Of a stretch of DNA of 64,000 bases, positions 13,288 through 25,793 are shown piece after piece. Origin of the DNA: Daphnia carinata (Eukaryota > Arthropoda > Branchiopoda > Diplostraca > Daphniidae); NCBI RefSeq assembly GCF_022539665.2, contig NC_081335.1:3906001-3970000 (forward strand). Reading direction: 5' to 3'. The position numbers were made by a program, and so were the translations under genes. Position 1 is the first letter of the stretch, and each line of letters opens with the position of its first letter. Under the pieces are notes generated by a model. The model ran no database searches, was not told the origin of the DNA, and was given only the letters and a program-made list of their open reading frames with translations.

Positions 13288-15384
13288 TCAAGGTCGCCAC
13301 ATTCTCAGGAATCCGTCTTCACTGTAGGTACATAAAAGATTTTGGTGTGGGTGATGGCTGATGCCAATGACTTCTTTCTCGTGTACCTAAGCAACCCACA
13401 CATCCCCGAAGGAATTAGTACTTAAAAAACGTAGCAGAAAGAAGCAATAGTAGTACCGTCAACGTCTTTTCAAGTTTGCCAGATGCAATTGAAAAACAGT
13501 AAAGAACCATGTCTTCACCGATGCAGTAAATCCATTCGCCCTTCGGAGATAAAGTACAGCAAACGAAGTCACCACCATCGCGCTTACCGCTCGTAAACGA
13601 CCTAACAATCTTTAAAATTTCGGCATAGATTGAATGGTGCGCTGTAGGTGACACATCTAAGATAATCGTTTACCTGTCCCTGCATGTTCATGATAACTAC
13701 GGTGCTGCTTTTGTTGCTGACGATAAATTGTTCTGGGTTTTTGGGTAGGATGGTAATAGTATGAATTGTTAAATCACCGCTGGCTGTACCACCTAGCGAT
13801 TTGTACGTGGAGACACACTCGCCCGATTTCATACTCCAAACTTTAACACTGCCATCACACGAAGCACTCAATACATGATGGCTGTCTGCTGTGAAGATGG
13901 CCTCATTGACGAAAGAAGTATGGCCACGAAATTCTTTGAGTGTCTTGCCGGATTTCAAACCGTGGATTCTGCAAAGCAAAATGTTCGTACGGTTATTAGG
14001 GTCTTTAGATTCTATCCCCTAAGAAACACGTTTGGATACCTGACGGACATGTCGAATGATCCTGTCAATAACTGACTGTTGTCTTTAGAGAATTGCATAC
14101 TAGTCACACCTTTACTATGAGCTTTTTCAAATTTCCGCAAACATTGACCTGTTTGAATTTTCCATACTTTAATTTTTCCATCTTGTGAGCCACTAGCTAG
14201 CATTTCAGAATCGCGACTGAAGGTTAGGCAAAGAATAGCGTCTTCCATCATCATAAAGTTGTCCTGTTGATTGAACGAACACATGTAAGCAGCGTACATG
14301 TACAAAACAGGCTTAAAAATTACCTGAGCTTGATATTTGAGATCTTTTCGAATTTTGCCGGTGGTAAAGTTCCAAACTTCAATAAAACCATCGACAGAAC
14401 CAGTTACGAGATACTGTCCATCAGGTGAAAATTTTGCACACTCAACGTGTGATTTTTGACCGAATTTGATGTGCTTTGTAAGTTGGGTAGGTGGCTGCTC
14501 TTCTTCCTGTTCTTTGATGGCTGCTTTACCGCGGAAAAGATCGATACTAGTTCCAGGAGGCAACAACCCTTGATGCTGCTGCCATTTCAATGATTGGCCA
14601 AGCAGAGCGAGTAGACGAGACGGTGGTACGACTGATACTTCTCCGCTCAAGGCTTGAGCAATAGCCGCCCGCCGCTTTTCTTTACTGCTTCCTTCAGGAT
14701 ATGCCTCACGTGTGTCGAAATAAGATCTAGCCAGTAGGTTTTCTGTGAAAGGCAGTGAGCCAAGAAAAGTGCTATTGATGAAAGATAATGAACAGCCTAA
14801 TTCATGAAAACCAACCTAAGCTCAAGTATCTGTCAGGTTCTTGTTGTTTCATAAGGGCCATTGGATCTGTCTGACGTAAAAGGGATCTGGCTGCTCCCAA
14901 CTCACGGAGTTCAATTAGTTCTAAAACAACCTAGAAAAGTGTGGGTTGGAAAATTATCATTTATTGACTGTAGTAATGATATAATTGTAACAGATATGGT
15001 ACCTGCTCGTAAAGGTCAATTAATTTTTTGTCTGGAAGTTTAAGGGACTGTGTTGCTTTTAAAACTGTATCCCAGTGTCCACTGAGAATGTCATCTGCAA
15101 AAGATTCCACTGAGTCAACTGTGTTGAGTGAAATGCCTGTTTCATCCTTAATATAATGTAATGTTCAGTAATTTTAATTATTGGCGCTGTCTGCAGAAGC
15201 ATAAACATAGGCGGCATGCTTTACCTGGAGAATTTGAAGAGTCCTCATCAAATTCGACTCTTTCAGAAATTGCTGGATAAGACGAATGACACTAAAGAAA
15301 TGAGAAAACTGATTTAATAAAGGACACAAAGCTATTCAAATATATATATTTTACATACTCGGCTGATTCAATTTCAATAGACAT
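13288..15384 (-). CDS. smu1: SMU1, WD40-repeat spliceosome factor
   Basis: The protein begins MSIEIESAE at 15384, the N-terminal LisH region of SMU1, and ends [20 protein letters not shown] at 13290. A CTLH-type helical region with the family block [10 protein letters not shown] lies at about 14830-14900. The linker [20 protein letters not shown] and the strongly conserved [20 protein letters not shown] are at about 14390-14650. WD40 repeats follow: [38 protein letters not shown] and [23 protein letters not shown]1 works with RED/IK in activating the spliceosomal B complex. The gene is convergent with the BTB gene, with about 200 bp between stop codons. Confidence 0.95.
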
Positions 15385-15829
15385 TTTCTAATGTGGTTTT
15401 GAATGATTGTTAATAAACTTAGCTTCCTCTCTGCTGTCAGAAGTTTATTTCTCCGAAGAGCCATCTAGGGGCGGAGGCAAAAGTACGCTTCACGCACTTA
15501 AAATTCAAATCAATTGCAATAATGGTTGTATTTAATGTTGTTAATTATTTATTAGCCATTAATTTATTTATTTAGCCTGCCTATCTAAATTTATCCTGCC
15601 GTACTAAAACAAAAACTTATTGGTATCGAAGAGGGTCACATATTCCGATAATTAGCTGCCTGCATCCATGAACCTAGTGGCCATGGGGAGGCTTACGAAC
15701 AACCTACAGTCCACGATTACCTCTTCTCTACCCTTCAGTTTGTTGGTTGCGATCTTTAACATGTAGTGAACGGTACTACAGATCGTTTTTTTGTGCCATT
15801 ATTAGCCCTTTATAGTAGGCATGGCTCTT
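15385..15829. other. 5' flank of SMU1, otherwise featureless
   Basis: About 445 bp upstream of the SMU1 start codon; it should include its promoter and 5' UTR. I see no further gene. Confidence 0.4.
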
Positions 15830-16160
15830 CTTTTTTCTCTTCTTTTTTCATTCTTCTCTTCTTTTTTCTTTTTTCTTCTTCTTTCTTGAGCGTTGTAGAT
15901 GATGTCCGAAGCGATGAGATGAAGAATCTTGAGAATCCGCTGTAATGAAGATGCTGAATGTTGCGTAATCCAATGAAGATGAAGTGAGATGTGAGATGAA
16001 GAATCTTGCGTATCTTGAATGATGATATTGGAGGGAGGAGAGGGTGGTGGGAGGAGAGCATGGAGGGCTTGGAAGTTGGAGGTGGCGGGACTTGAACCCG
16101 GGACCGACAGAATACAAAGCGTGGGTGATAACCACTGTGCCAGGACCGCACATCCCAACC
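15830..16160 (-). mobile_element. tRNA-derived SINE candidate
   Basis: Read on the minus strand, a tRNA-like head at about 16160-16080 has an A box (tggcacagtgg) and a B box (gggttcaagtcc). It is followed by an unrelated body in which aagattcttcatctca occurs twice, and by a tail of AAG/A-rich repeats at about 15890-15830. Head, body and simple-repeat tail are the expected order for a SINE. No target-site duplication was resolved. A single degenerate tRNA gene next to a purine-rich tract is the alternative. Confidence 0.5.
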
Positions 16161-18238
16161 AAATTTTGTTTTCGGTGTCACCAATTCAACTAGGTGTCTT
16201 ATGTATAAAAACAAATGAGTGAAGTATGGCGCTGTAGCATAGTTCGCGGCTGCTATTCTGTTTCTTCGGTTTCGAATCTTTGGTATTATATTATTTATTA
16301 TTATTATTTTATCATTTTTTTAATTGTTATATTATTTATTAATTTTATGATAATTATTAATTCATTATTTTCTTTATTATTATATTATTTATATAATTTT
16401 TTTTTACGTTTAGCAACGCACCCGTTATCCCTGTCCCTTACTTAATCTTCGGTGTAATATTATTTAAATATATTTTTTTTTCGCGTTTAGCAACACACTA
16501 GTCAAATATATTCCACAAACAACCCATTTTCTATGAAACCGAGTCACGGGCGTGCCGCACCTAATTTTCGTCGTGTTGTCACCAACCTTATGAATAATTT
16601 ATTTATGCACAGAATTTCGTGCATTGCCATTCAGCTGATTAGCTACCGGTTCGCCTCGACCAGTGCAACCCGATAACAACATACCTTTTGGCAAGGCTTT
16701 TTGCAATCGAATCGTTATTTCTTTATGCATAAACGGGGGAATTTTCAGACTAATTCGTACACCTTGTATTTTATAAAAAGATTGGAAAGTCACCTAATAA
16801 AACAGTCAAAGAGTCTTTGCGACATCCTTCAACGGAAAAGTGGGGAAAGTTCTAGCCTGCTGTTGCCATAGTTAATTTGCTGAAGGAAACAAAACCAACA
16901 ACAATGGAAAAGGAAAGGATAGAGCTGTCTTTGCCTTTTTTCTTTTTGTATTTAATCAAGAGTTAGTTAACTGTCTGTTTTCCACTCTCTGCTTCCCCAT
17001 TCCCGACTTCTCGTGCCTGTTAACTGTTGGGTAATAAAAGGAAAAGAAATGGCTAGGGGAGAGTGCCTTTTTTTTCTCTCTCTCTTTCTACGGATGACAT
17101 AACATTCATGGAAGAAAGAGAGACGGGGAAGGAAAAAAAAAAAATACATTTCTCCCTTCCCCCCAAAAACACCATCGGCTAAAATAAAATAACAAAAAAA
17201 AAAATAGTTTTTCCATTTTAGAAAGTGAGAGTGATTTCTGTCTGGTCTGACTGTTCTGTCTTGCCCTTCACCTAGATCACTAGACCCGTGCAGCTGGAAA
17301 TGGTGGCGACCCGTCCACTTTGGTCAAACAGACTGTATCCAATAGAGGTTCGTATTTTCCTTGTCGCTCCGCATGAGTGCCTCTTTTGCCCGCTTGTCAT
17401 ACAAGTTTTTTTTTTTATGGCCTACTTATTTTTTTTTTTCCTTTTAACCTAACCCCCCCCCCCTCTCTCTATTGCTCATCGTCTTTTCACCTCTGACTTT
17501 GCATTGAGGTACGTGACAAGAGTCAAGGCCAAGTAGTTAGAGGTTTCAACAACCCTACAGATATTGGGTTCAAAGATACGTACTTTGTATGGTAGACTTC
17601 CCCGATGAACGTACATCAATTCCCTGCATACTGTGCACACAGGTAGTAAAACAACATTTTCTCCCTTTCGACGTAGGGACGTTGTGTTCAAGGACTCACT
17701 TTCCATTTCATCCTCTCTAGAAAAGGTTTGGCCTCGACATTTGGAAGAGGTGGGCTGCTTTTAACATTGGTCGTATATTTTGGAGGTGAGGAAAAAGGCT
17801 TTGAAAATTGAGCTTTCCATTTCATTTCTGTTTATTATTCAAAATCTTATAGCAAAAAAAAATGTGTAGCGAAAAAAATAAACTCAATACAAAAGGATGG
17901 GAAGGAATTAAACAAAGATAATGTAGGCAGAGCACTCATGTGGGCAGTGCTTTTGAACACGGGGAACAAAACAAAAGGCAGGAAACGTTTAAAGAGACAG
18001 GCGGGTTGTGAGGTTCTTTAAAAAAAAAAACCAAAAAAACAAAGGTGGAAAAAGAGAGAATCATTTACACGTAGCAACAAAACAAAAAAAGGCATACCAC
18101 AAATGCGAATCAAGTTATTCGAATGGGCACTTCATTTCGAAGATAACGAATAGAATTATGGCTATGCGCGTGTAATTGATTTCAATCTTTTGTTTTTGCT
18201 GCCAAATTTTTAAACCACGTTTTTTCATGCTGTTTGTT
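16161..18238. other. AT-rich intergenic region
   Basis: It contains a very AT-rich stretch at about 16270-16480 with repeated tattatttatt motifs and two related copies of 'cgtttagcaac(g/a)cac' (about 16408 and 16485), homopolymer runs and a poly-C tract near 17451-17463. The minus-strand frame at 17476-17706 has no family resemblance. The 3' UTR of the phospholipase gene should lie at the right edge. Confidence 0.45.
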
Positions 18239-21200
18239 TTAGCCGAGACTTCTGAGCGGGTTGGACGGGCAGGTAGTCTTCTTCGCCGGGCACGGATAAT
18301 TACGGATGCATTCGGCGAACTGTCGGTCGCATTCGCACAGGTGATGTGCGCAAATGTCGCTAGCCTTCATTTGCCCGTATCCCGTGACTAGATTTGAACG
18401 AAACAATTATTTAAATAAAAATAGACTGATTAAAACATGTTCTCTGTCAAAAAAAAAAAAAAAATAGAATGGCATAACGGCTGACCGTCTGAACAAAAAT
18501 AAAAGTCTGCAAAGAAAACAAAAAAGAATGTTATGGACACAGACATTAAGTTTTGGGCGTCCCCGTGAATACGTAAGAGACTTTCCCTTTCCTGTATAGA
18601 CAGGAAGAAGGAAAAATGGTCGGCACAATTCCGCAGTGCGTGTTTCTCGTGTGCATGGCGTCACGGCCGAGTGAAAGTGATCCCCTCATTGGATACGCTA
18701 GCGAAATACCTTAGGAACCCAAAACACAACCCCATTTTTCTTTTCACTTTCCAGCTTCTTTAATTTCACTAACCATCGTGGACCGACCGTTTGGTTCGCT
18801 GCAGGAAGGGAAGAATTTTGCAATGAACATAGCCACAAGTTGGTTGGTTAAGGGCTTACCATAAATGAAAAAACCCTTTCTACCTGTGCGACTTACTCTG
18901 TTTGCCGTTGCCTGGTTGCTTTTGAAGGGATTACTAATCACGTTGACTTCAATAACCTGCCGAAAGTGAACAAGAAGAGGAAACCTTGACCCTAAAAAAA
19001 AACCCAGCAAGACAATGAGAAAAGATCCTTGTTTTTTTTTTTTTTTTTTTTTGTGTGTTTTGCTGAACAAGATGATGACACTATTCTTTTAAAGCCTTTA
19101 ACATTTAACGATAAAGATGCTCCGGTCAGCTTTCTTTCACATGGAAAGAAGGAATAAAAACTTTCACTCCAAAAAGAAAGAAAACAAATCGCATAATTGA
19201 TTTTAACTTTAAAAGATTTTCTTTCGAGCACCATGTCATTGGTGGAGCCAAAACGCTCACTTTTCCTTTACCGTCCAACGATGAATTCACTGACAACAAC
19301 AACAACAAAAAAATGCTATTCTTACTTAACATTTAAAAGGCAAAAAACTTAGCCTACTGTGCTGGCTGTTGTACAACAATAAGGGTAGCCAGTTACGGCA
19401 ATCGGCAGGGGAAAGTTCATTTTCTTTTCAACAAAAAAAAAAGGGGGGATGCAAATATAATAGTAAGAGAAGAGAGAGAGAGAGAGAAAAGTTTTCTGTT
19501 GTTGGTTGGGGCCCGTAATGTAAGCCCTCACCTTCTCCTTCTGTAAAGAGAAACGATCAATGGAGGACGACGGACGCGGGGCCCGGGCCCTACTTTCTCA
19601 AATCAAAAGGGACGAACCAAGCGACTTCAACTCAAGTCTCTTTCTAACCAAACACGACTGATACATACTTAGTACTGTCTTATTGACTTCCCGACTCTTC
19701 TTCTCATTTTTTTTAAATTTTTTTAAACGCCAACCCAAAGAAAGAAGAAGAAATGTTAGAATAAAACACAACGTTTTTCTGTTTTTGGCAGCATTTCTTT
19801 TAAGAAAGAACGCGCGATATCAGAGAAAGTTGCTGCGCAAGTTGAGAGAAATTCATTTTTTTTTGTTTTCTTTAGCCTTTTTGGTATGTACGGCTACTGC
19901 TGTTCGTCTATATAGTGTTCGCCGGTGCGCACCGGAAAATGGATTATTCTTTTTAAATAAGAAAAAATGTCTAAAGAAAATGGACGGCCTCTTTCACATA
20001 GGAGACGTACGCCTATCCGGTCCACTTTCACTGCCCATCGGCTTTCGGTAAGAGTCAATAAAAACGTTGCGATGATAGCTGCGCCTTTTCGTAATCATTT
20101 TCAAAAACAAAACTTTCAAAAGATAAAATTGAGCACGTTATGGCGTGTAATATGAAATTGTCCGTTTTAAAAAAGCATTTAGTTGATGTGAAAACGACGA
20201 TATTTAGGTTAAAGAGACTATGGTGGGCGCGATCCATGTGTGACGATGTTTTATACAATGTCGGACGATAAGGTGTGAAGAAAGGTATTTTTTTTTTTTG
20301 CTTTCACCTGAACTTGATTCGCAGCTTGTCTATACTCGTCTATTTACGACCTTCACAACGGGGAAAAAAAATAAATCAAACTAATTCGGGGAAATGCTAA
20401 ACGTGAAATTTTCACCTAAAGTGAAGGACGATAGAAAGGGGAGAAATTTTGCCTTTTTGAATAATATCAACACCTGATTTGTTGCACACCTTTGCAGACA
20501 CACAACGCCAAACTGTCTGAGAGTGAAAGGTTTTTTGTTTTCGTGAAGGTTTGAACGCCCAAATTAGCAACCCGTTGTCTTCTGCAGTCAAACGTGAACG
20601 GTGGGTTAAAAAAAAAAAAAATTAGATTGTTTTGTCATCGTCGAAAAAAAGAGATTGTCCAAGAGTTACACAGTCAGTCGGTTGGAAATGTTTGAAATGT
20701 TACCGCAATAAGGATGGCCGCCGTTGCATTTCCATTTGTACGGAACAAAGTAGATAAGCGACTGCCATATGCAAATGCAAACAAATGAAGACATCATTTT
20801 TCTATTAGTATTTTGTTTTCATGTGTTAAAAAAAAAAAAAACCATCATCAACGGTCTACGAAAAAAAAAAATGTACCTGGTGGCGGCAAGGAGTTGCTCC
20901 GTAACAAAAATCGTGTTTCTTGCAACACCTTTGTGATTTTTCAAATGACCAGTTTTCCACGGTCGGAAGGACAACGTATCATAGCAAGAAAAAAACAAAA
21001 ACAAAAGAGCAAGTGAAAATTAATACACGATGTGAAAGTGTTCCCTTTCAACCATGCTTGTCCTTTGGTTCATTAAAATAATTTTCTATAATCAAAAGGA
21101 CAACAACAAAATGATTGCGATAGCTACATTCCACAATTTTTTTTTTAAGGCCATTGTTAACTACAGGAATTTCGCGAAAAAAAAAGCTCAGTTTTAATGG

Positions 21201-21921
21201 AGGGACAAAAAAAAAAAAAGCCAAACAATAAAATAACATTAACTGGAAAGAAAAACTGCCAATGTCGAAACGATGAAATAACAAACAATTCCCAGTAAAT
21301 TGGAGGAACTATTATTGCGTTTGCGCAACGCCAGCACCGCAAATCGAGTAGGAAGAGATAATAATAAAGAAAAACAAAAAAAAACAAAAAACAGTGGCTA
21401 TCGCATTTCATAACAGCAATTTAAGGCGGCCTGCAGTGCAATCTATTTTTGTTTTTCTTTCCAAGAAGAGAAATCCTTTGATGGGCCACACACCCGGACA
21501 TGAGTTATAGATACATAACACAAATACAATGGCGAGTATCTAGATTGTATATATATATATATATATATAAACCAAAAGAAGAGAACAAAAAAACAAAACA
21601 AAAGCCTTGCGTTATAGTGCCCCATACCTGTCGATGGCGTCGACGGTGAGCCCGGAGCCGAGAAAGCCGCAATAACAGCCGTAACCTTTGTAGGAAAGTG
21701 GATCGCAGTGCGTGGTGCAACTCATCATGTTGTAGAGGTGAAAGATATCGCGCTTGGTGCGGCCGGCGCCATCGCCGGCCGTCCGTCTTGACTGAACCAT
21801 CGCCATCGATGTCACTATCTCATCGTCCGATCCTTTGTCTCCCCTCGCTCCCATCCAGTGTGTCCTGTTCGCTGGATGGCCATCTCCCTCGTATGGGCTC
21901 GTTTTCAATGATTGCTGGCAC
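18239..21921 (-). CDS. Secreted phospholipase A2 (5' end not resolved)
   Basis: Four minus-strand exons join in phase into a group I/II-type PLA2 domain. Exon 21628-21921 has NMMSCTTHCD and the calcium loop YGCYCGFLGSG, ending in AIDR. Exon 20877-20928 (52 nt) gives CCKKHDFCYG, with the catalytic His-Asp pair. Exon 20704-20761 gives YFVPYKWKCNGGHPYC. Exon 18239-18387 gives YGQMKASDICAHHLCECDRQFAECI and the stop codon. The enzyme hydrolyses the sn-2 ester of phospholipids and is normally secreted and disulfide-rich. A basic dibasic-like site (RTKRD) just before the domain could be a propeptide cleavage site. The signal-peptide exon was not found; a splice-flanked 60-nt segment at about 22030-22095 is a weak candidate. 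The last intron is about 2.3 kb, long for this region. Confidence 0.85.
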
Positions 21922-24743
21922 CTGACCAGGATAACTGTGTTACATTTGAAAATATAAAAAGGGGAGATGTCTTCAATCTGTTTTTCTTTTTTTTTTTTTG
22001 TTTTCTTTTCATTTATTTGATGAATTGAATTTACCTAACGAGATGTATGCAAAGATTCTCCACCACAGCTTCCTATCCCACGGATACACCATAGCTTAAA
22101 GAAGAACAAGACAAACGAGGGTGCTGTCACAGTCAATAAAGGCATGAATCACACACTTGTATCACACGATTGATTTTTTTTTTTACGGCCACTTGCAAAT
22201 CAGGAGCGCACACATGTAGAAACAAAAATCACATCCGAAGCTTCCGCACACCTTTTTTTTTCACGTTCTGTTCATCGTTGATTTAGAATTTTCTTTCTTT
22301 TTTTTTTTTTTTTTTAAGGGTGTTACAGTTGATTTCTTTAATTGTGCGATTTGAAAATCGCGATTTCCACCACAACCCGAAAAATAGGCGCACTGATTGA
22401 CGTGTGTGTGTGTTCACTTTTTCGTACACAACAGGCGACGTAAAAGGCTATCCAATTAGAAGTAAAAACCAGGTGAGGTAGAGCGAAGAAAAAAAAAAGA
22501 ACAAGAACAGAATTTTTTGTTTCTTTTCTTGAACAGCAATCGAAAAGCTCGTAACCAGTTGTGTAGAATGGCCGATGCAAAACTGCCGTCCGGTCCGGCC
22601 CAGCAGCGTGAACTTATCATCAAAGTAAAAGGGAAGAAGGAGGTGGACTTTTTTTTTTCTTTTTTTTATTTTTTATTATTTTCTTTCTTGTTCTTTTTTA
22701 CTTCTTCTTTCTTTTCTTTTCCCAACGGCCAGAAGACTCCGCCTCCTTCTTCTTCTTCTCAAAAGCACCAACTGTATAGCGTCTCTATGCTATACACCTT
22801 TTGACTTTTTTTTTTTTTTTTCAAATAAAATAGAGTTTCCAGGCCCAGGTGTTGTTGTAGTATATCAAAAGGGAAAGAACATTTTCACTTTCCGTCCGCG
22901 TTTATGTCAGCCAATCAAACTAGCGTTAGGCTACATATTGCTGGTTATAGCCCACATGCGTAACACACACACACACATAGAAACTTGTAAACCTTTTATT
23001 ATGTTTCAAGGTCGTCCAGGTACGCTAAAAATCTTGATACATCAGGGTCCTGGAAACACAGACACACGCAGTTTGAAAAGATTATCTCAACAAAAATGTT
23101 GGTGTTAGTTAAAAAAAAAAAAAAGAAATAGGAGGGGTTTGAATGTATTTACGTAAAGTCCATTTCAAAGGTGTGTTTGCGTGTGGAAGCTATGTAGAAA
23201 GTGATGATGACGCGCGTCCTAGCTAACATAAAAGCAACCTTCACTTTCTTCTGCGTGTGCGATTGTGTTTTGTTCAGCGTGTATTTATTTATTTTTTATT
23301 GCATTTTTTCCTTCGTTCTTTCTCTCGTCGAAAACAACACGAGAGAAGGCCGGGAACACACAACAACAACAACAAAAATGTTCTTCTCTTCTTATATATA
23401 AAAACGTAATAAGCTATCTTTGGTAATCGGATAATATGGCCGTTACACGCCAGTACTGATGATGATACGCCGTCATGGCAGTCAGCTAACTCAGCAATCA
23501 AGGGGGGGGGGGGGGAGAAAACTGGGTAGCACTTTCTCTCCATTTCCAGCAGCAGATGCCGGTACGGCTTGACACGAGCATTCGGATGAAATGCATCCGC
23601 CCGGAAAGGTCAACAACTTTATTGTTTTGAAGGCCGTCGTCTTTTTTCAGTATTTTTTTTTTTTTCTTTTGAAAATATGTTTTATCTTTTCGTGACCTTC
23701 AGCAGAATGTCGTGTATATTCAAATTGCTTTTTCTACTCCACCCGGCTATCTTTGAATCTTATTTTTTTTTTTTTTTTAAATAATAGTAAAAAAAAAAAA
23801 ACGAGAACACGAGATTAATTTTTGTTGTTGTTGTGTTTTTATTTGATTTCTTTTTATGGCGGCACATGGACGCGTGCCCTTAGCAGAGTGAAAGCGCACA
23901 CGAGCGTGACTTGCTAATTTATTATTTTTTTATTTCTTCCCATCTTGCGGCTTTTCGGCATCTTCCACACCGGAACAAAAAACATGGAACGTTCAAGAAA
24001 ACAAGTAAAGTGCGCGTTTGGATACGTTTGAGGACGTACACGCGATTTTCGTCCTGCATAACTTGGATATCCAAGAAGATCGATTGGAACTCAAAAAAAA
24101 AAAAAAAAAAATTGCATACGTTTTTTTTTTTTTTTTGTTTTGTTTGTTAACTTGCTCTCTGCTGTGTTAGTTTAAAAAGATCTTGCCGGTGGTGGTTTGC
24201 TGGTGTGAGTGAGGAGAAAGTGGGCTTTGACGGATTGAGGGAAATTCTTTTTTTTTTTTTTTTTTTTTTTTTCATTTTCTTTCTATTTGTTTATTCATCT
24301 GGAGCGCTTCATCATGTTGGCGAATATCATCAAGTGGAAATACGAACGAAGAAGAAGAAGAAAAAAAACCAATGATGAAAAATTGGTTGAAGCATCCAAG
24401 TATGGCCGAAACTAAACCGTTGAGAGTGCCAACACACACACACACACATACACACACAGGGAAAAATTTTCTCTTTTTCACTACAGCACGTACAGAATCT
24501 ATAGACTACAAATCATTGCAGTATATTCATTTAGTCACGACGTTGCATTCTCAGCCAATGAAATTCCAATCAACATCTAACGGACTTTTATACACAAATG
24601 GACTAGCCCAATAGGAAGAACGCTAAGGGTTTTTGAATGATAATTGAAGAGGTCGAGGTTATTGATTGTGGCATTTTTTTTTTTTTTAAATTGTTATTTC
24701 AGCAGATTTGTGCTCTTTTTTTTTCCTGGCGTGCAACTGCTGA
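21922..24743. other. Intergenic or upstream part of the PLA2 gene
   Basis: Poly-T/poly-A rich, with a CA repeat at about 24433-24459 and a 15-nt poly-G run near 23501. A possible minus-strand exon (acceptor at about 22097, donor at about 22034; reads MVYPWDRKLWWRIFAYIS) could belong to the PLA2 gene, but the phase to the next exon only works with an alternative acceptor. The plus-strand stretch MADAKLPSGPAQQRELI (about 22568) is compositionally coding-like but isolated. Confidence 0.35.
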
Positions 24744-25469
24744 TTAGGAGAAAACGGGGAAAGTGGCCAATTGGAGACGCTCGAAGCGCTGATCCAATTC
24801 GTCCACAAGCTTGCGCTGATCGGCCCGTTTTTCTCTGAGCTGCTGCCGTTGGTGCAGCATCTTCTCCCTTTTCAGTTTGTGAACCCCCCATGGAGAAGTT
24901 CCAAAAATAATAGAAATTCTTTACGGTTATTCATCAAATTTCTCCGGTACGTATAAGAATGTAGTACCTCTGGTGAATGTAGTGGTGGTAAGCCTTTTGA
25001 TCGTCGTTAGCCAGCAGTTTCCTGTTGGATAAAAAGGCAGCGATAAGTTCATTAAAGTGTACAAATCTTGTCCCTGTACATAAAGAAACAAACGATTCAC
25101 CGTAAATTTTCCACGTTGTTGCGGCAGTGGCCGATCTCGGTCAAGAGGCGTAGGTTCTCGTCGCGTAAGGCTGCCAGACGCTGTGCGTAAGTCGGACATG
25201 AAAACATGCAAATTGGCGTTGTGCCCAGCTGTGCATAAATCACTTACCTTGGCAAGTCGTGCTTTTTCTGATTGATTTTGCCGCTCTTTCCTCAACAGTT
25301 GCTGTTGCGTTAATCCAAACGTTCGAACATATGCAAATGCAGAAATGTTTATGAATATGGTGACCAAGTTGGAATGAATGGACAACTTATTTGTCCAATT
25401 AAATGCTAATGTTTCAAACGAAAAAGAAAGACTTACGAGGAGCTGATAGATTTCCTTCTGGTCCGACAT
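24744..25469 (-). CDS. Small coiled-coil protein (unrecognised)
   Basis: Five short exons join in phase from the ATG at 25469 (MSDQKEIYQLL) to the stop at 24744: QLLRKERQNQSEKARLAK, RLAALRDENLRLLTEIGHC, KLLANDDQKAYHHYIHQR, and REKMLHQRQQLREKRADQR... ending FERLQLATFPVFS. The product of about 115 residues is almost entirely a charged heptad-type coiled coil. An upstream in-frame extension (IDRSEAIQIAT) exists, so the true start could be further 5' and the protein could be the C-terminal end of something longer. I cannot assign a family or function. Confidence 0.6.
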
Positions 25470-25574
25470 GGTCGCGATTTGTATGGCCTCTGATCTATCG
25501 ATCAAACGGAACTGTCAGCGTAGCATGTACACACAACTTGTTTTGCCTGTGGTTGACCAAATGATCCGTTTCAA

Positions 25575-25793
25575 TTGAAGCAAAATGTTTTTATAGCAAC
25601 TTGTGTCCATTTCAGCCATGATTATCGAAAAAACAAGCCCGTAGAGATGACTTGGTCGCGTAAAAAGATTGGAACTCGGTGGGATTCGAAGCCTCGGCTG
25701 GCCAAGTGCGAGTGGGGTACACTAATGCCCTGCAGCCATGAAGGAGGCCATGTTCCGTACTGCGATCGACCAAAGTGTGCTTTTTTCAACTAA
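25575..25793 (+). CDS. Small Cys/His-rich reading frame (unrecognised)
   Basis: The plus-strand frame ends at 25793 with the compact motif CEWGTLMPCSHEGGHVPYCD followed by RPKC. An acceptor-like ttcag at about 25615 suggests that only the later part is an exon; an internal ATG at 25648 (MTWSRKKIGTRWD) would give a 48-residue protein. Codon composition resembles real exons more than the flanks do. It begins near the divergent start of the coiled-coil gene. Cys/His spacing might bind metal, but no known zinc-finger class fits clearly. Confidence 0.4.
   Translation: MKQNVFIATCVHFSHDYRKNKPVEMTWSRKKIGTRWDSKPRLAKCEWGTLMPCSHEGGHVPYCDRPKCAFFN

Noticed and set aside
15810-16214. 134-codon minus-strand open frame with a Lys/Glu-rich end
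   Set aside because: It lies entirely over the SINE candidate and its purine-rich tail; the low-complexity end is a translation of the AAG/A tract.
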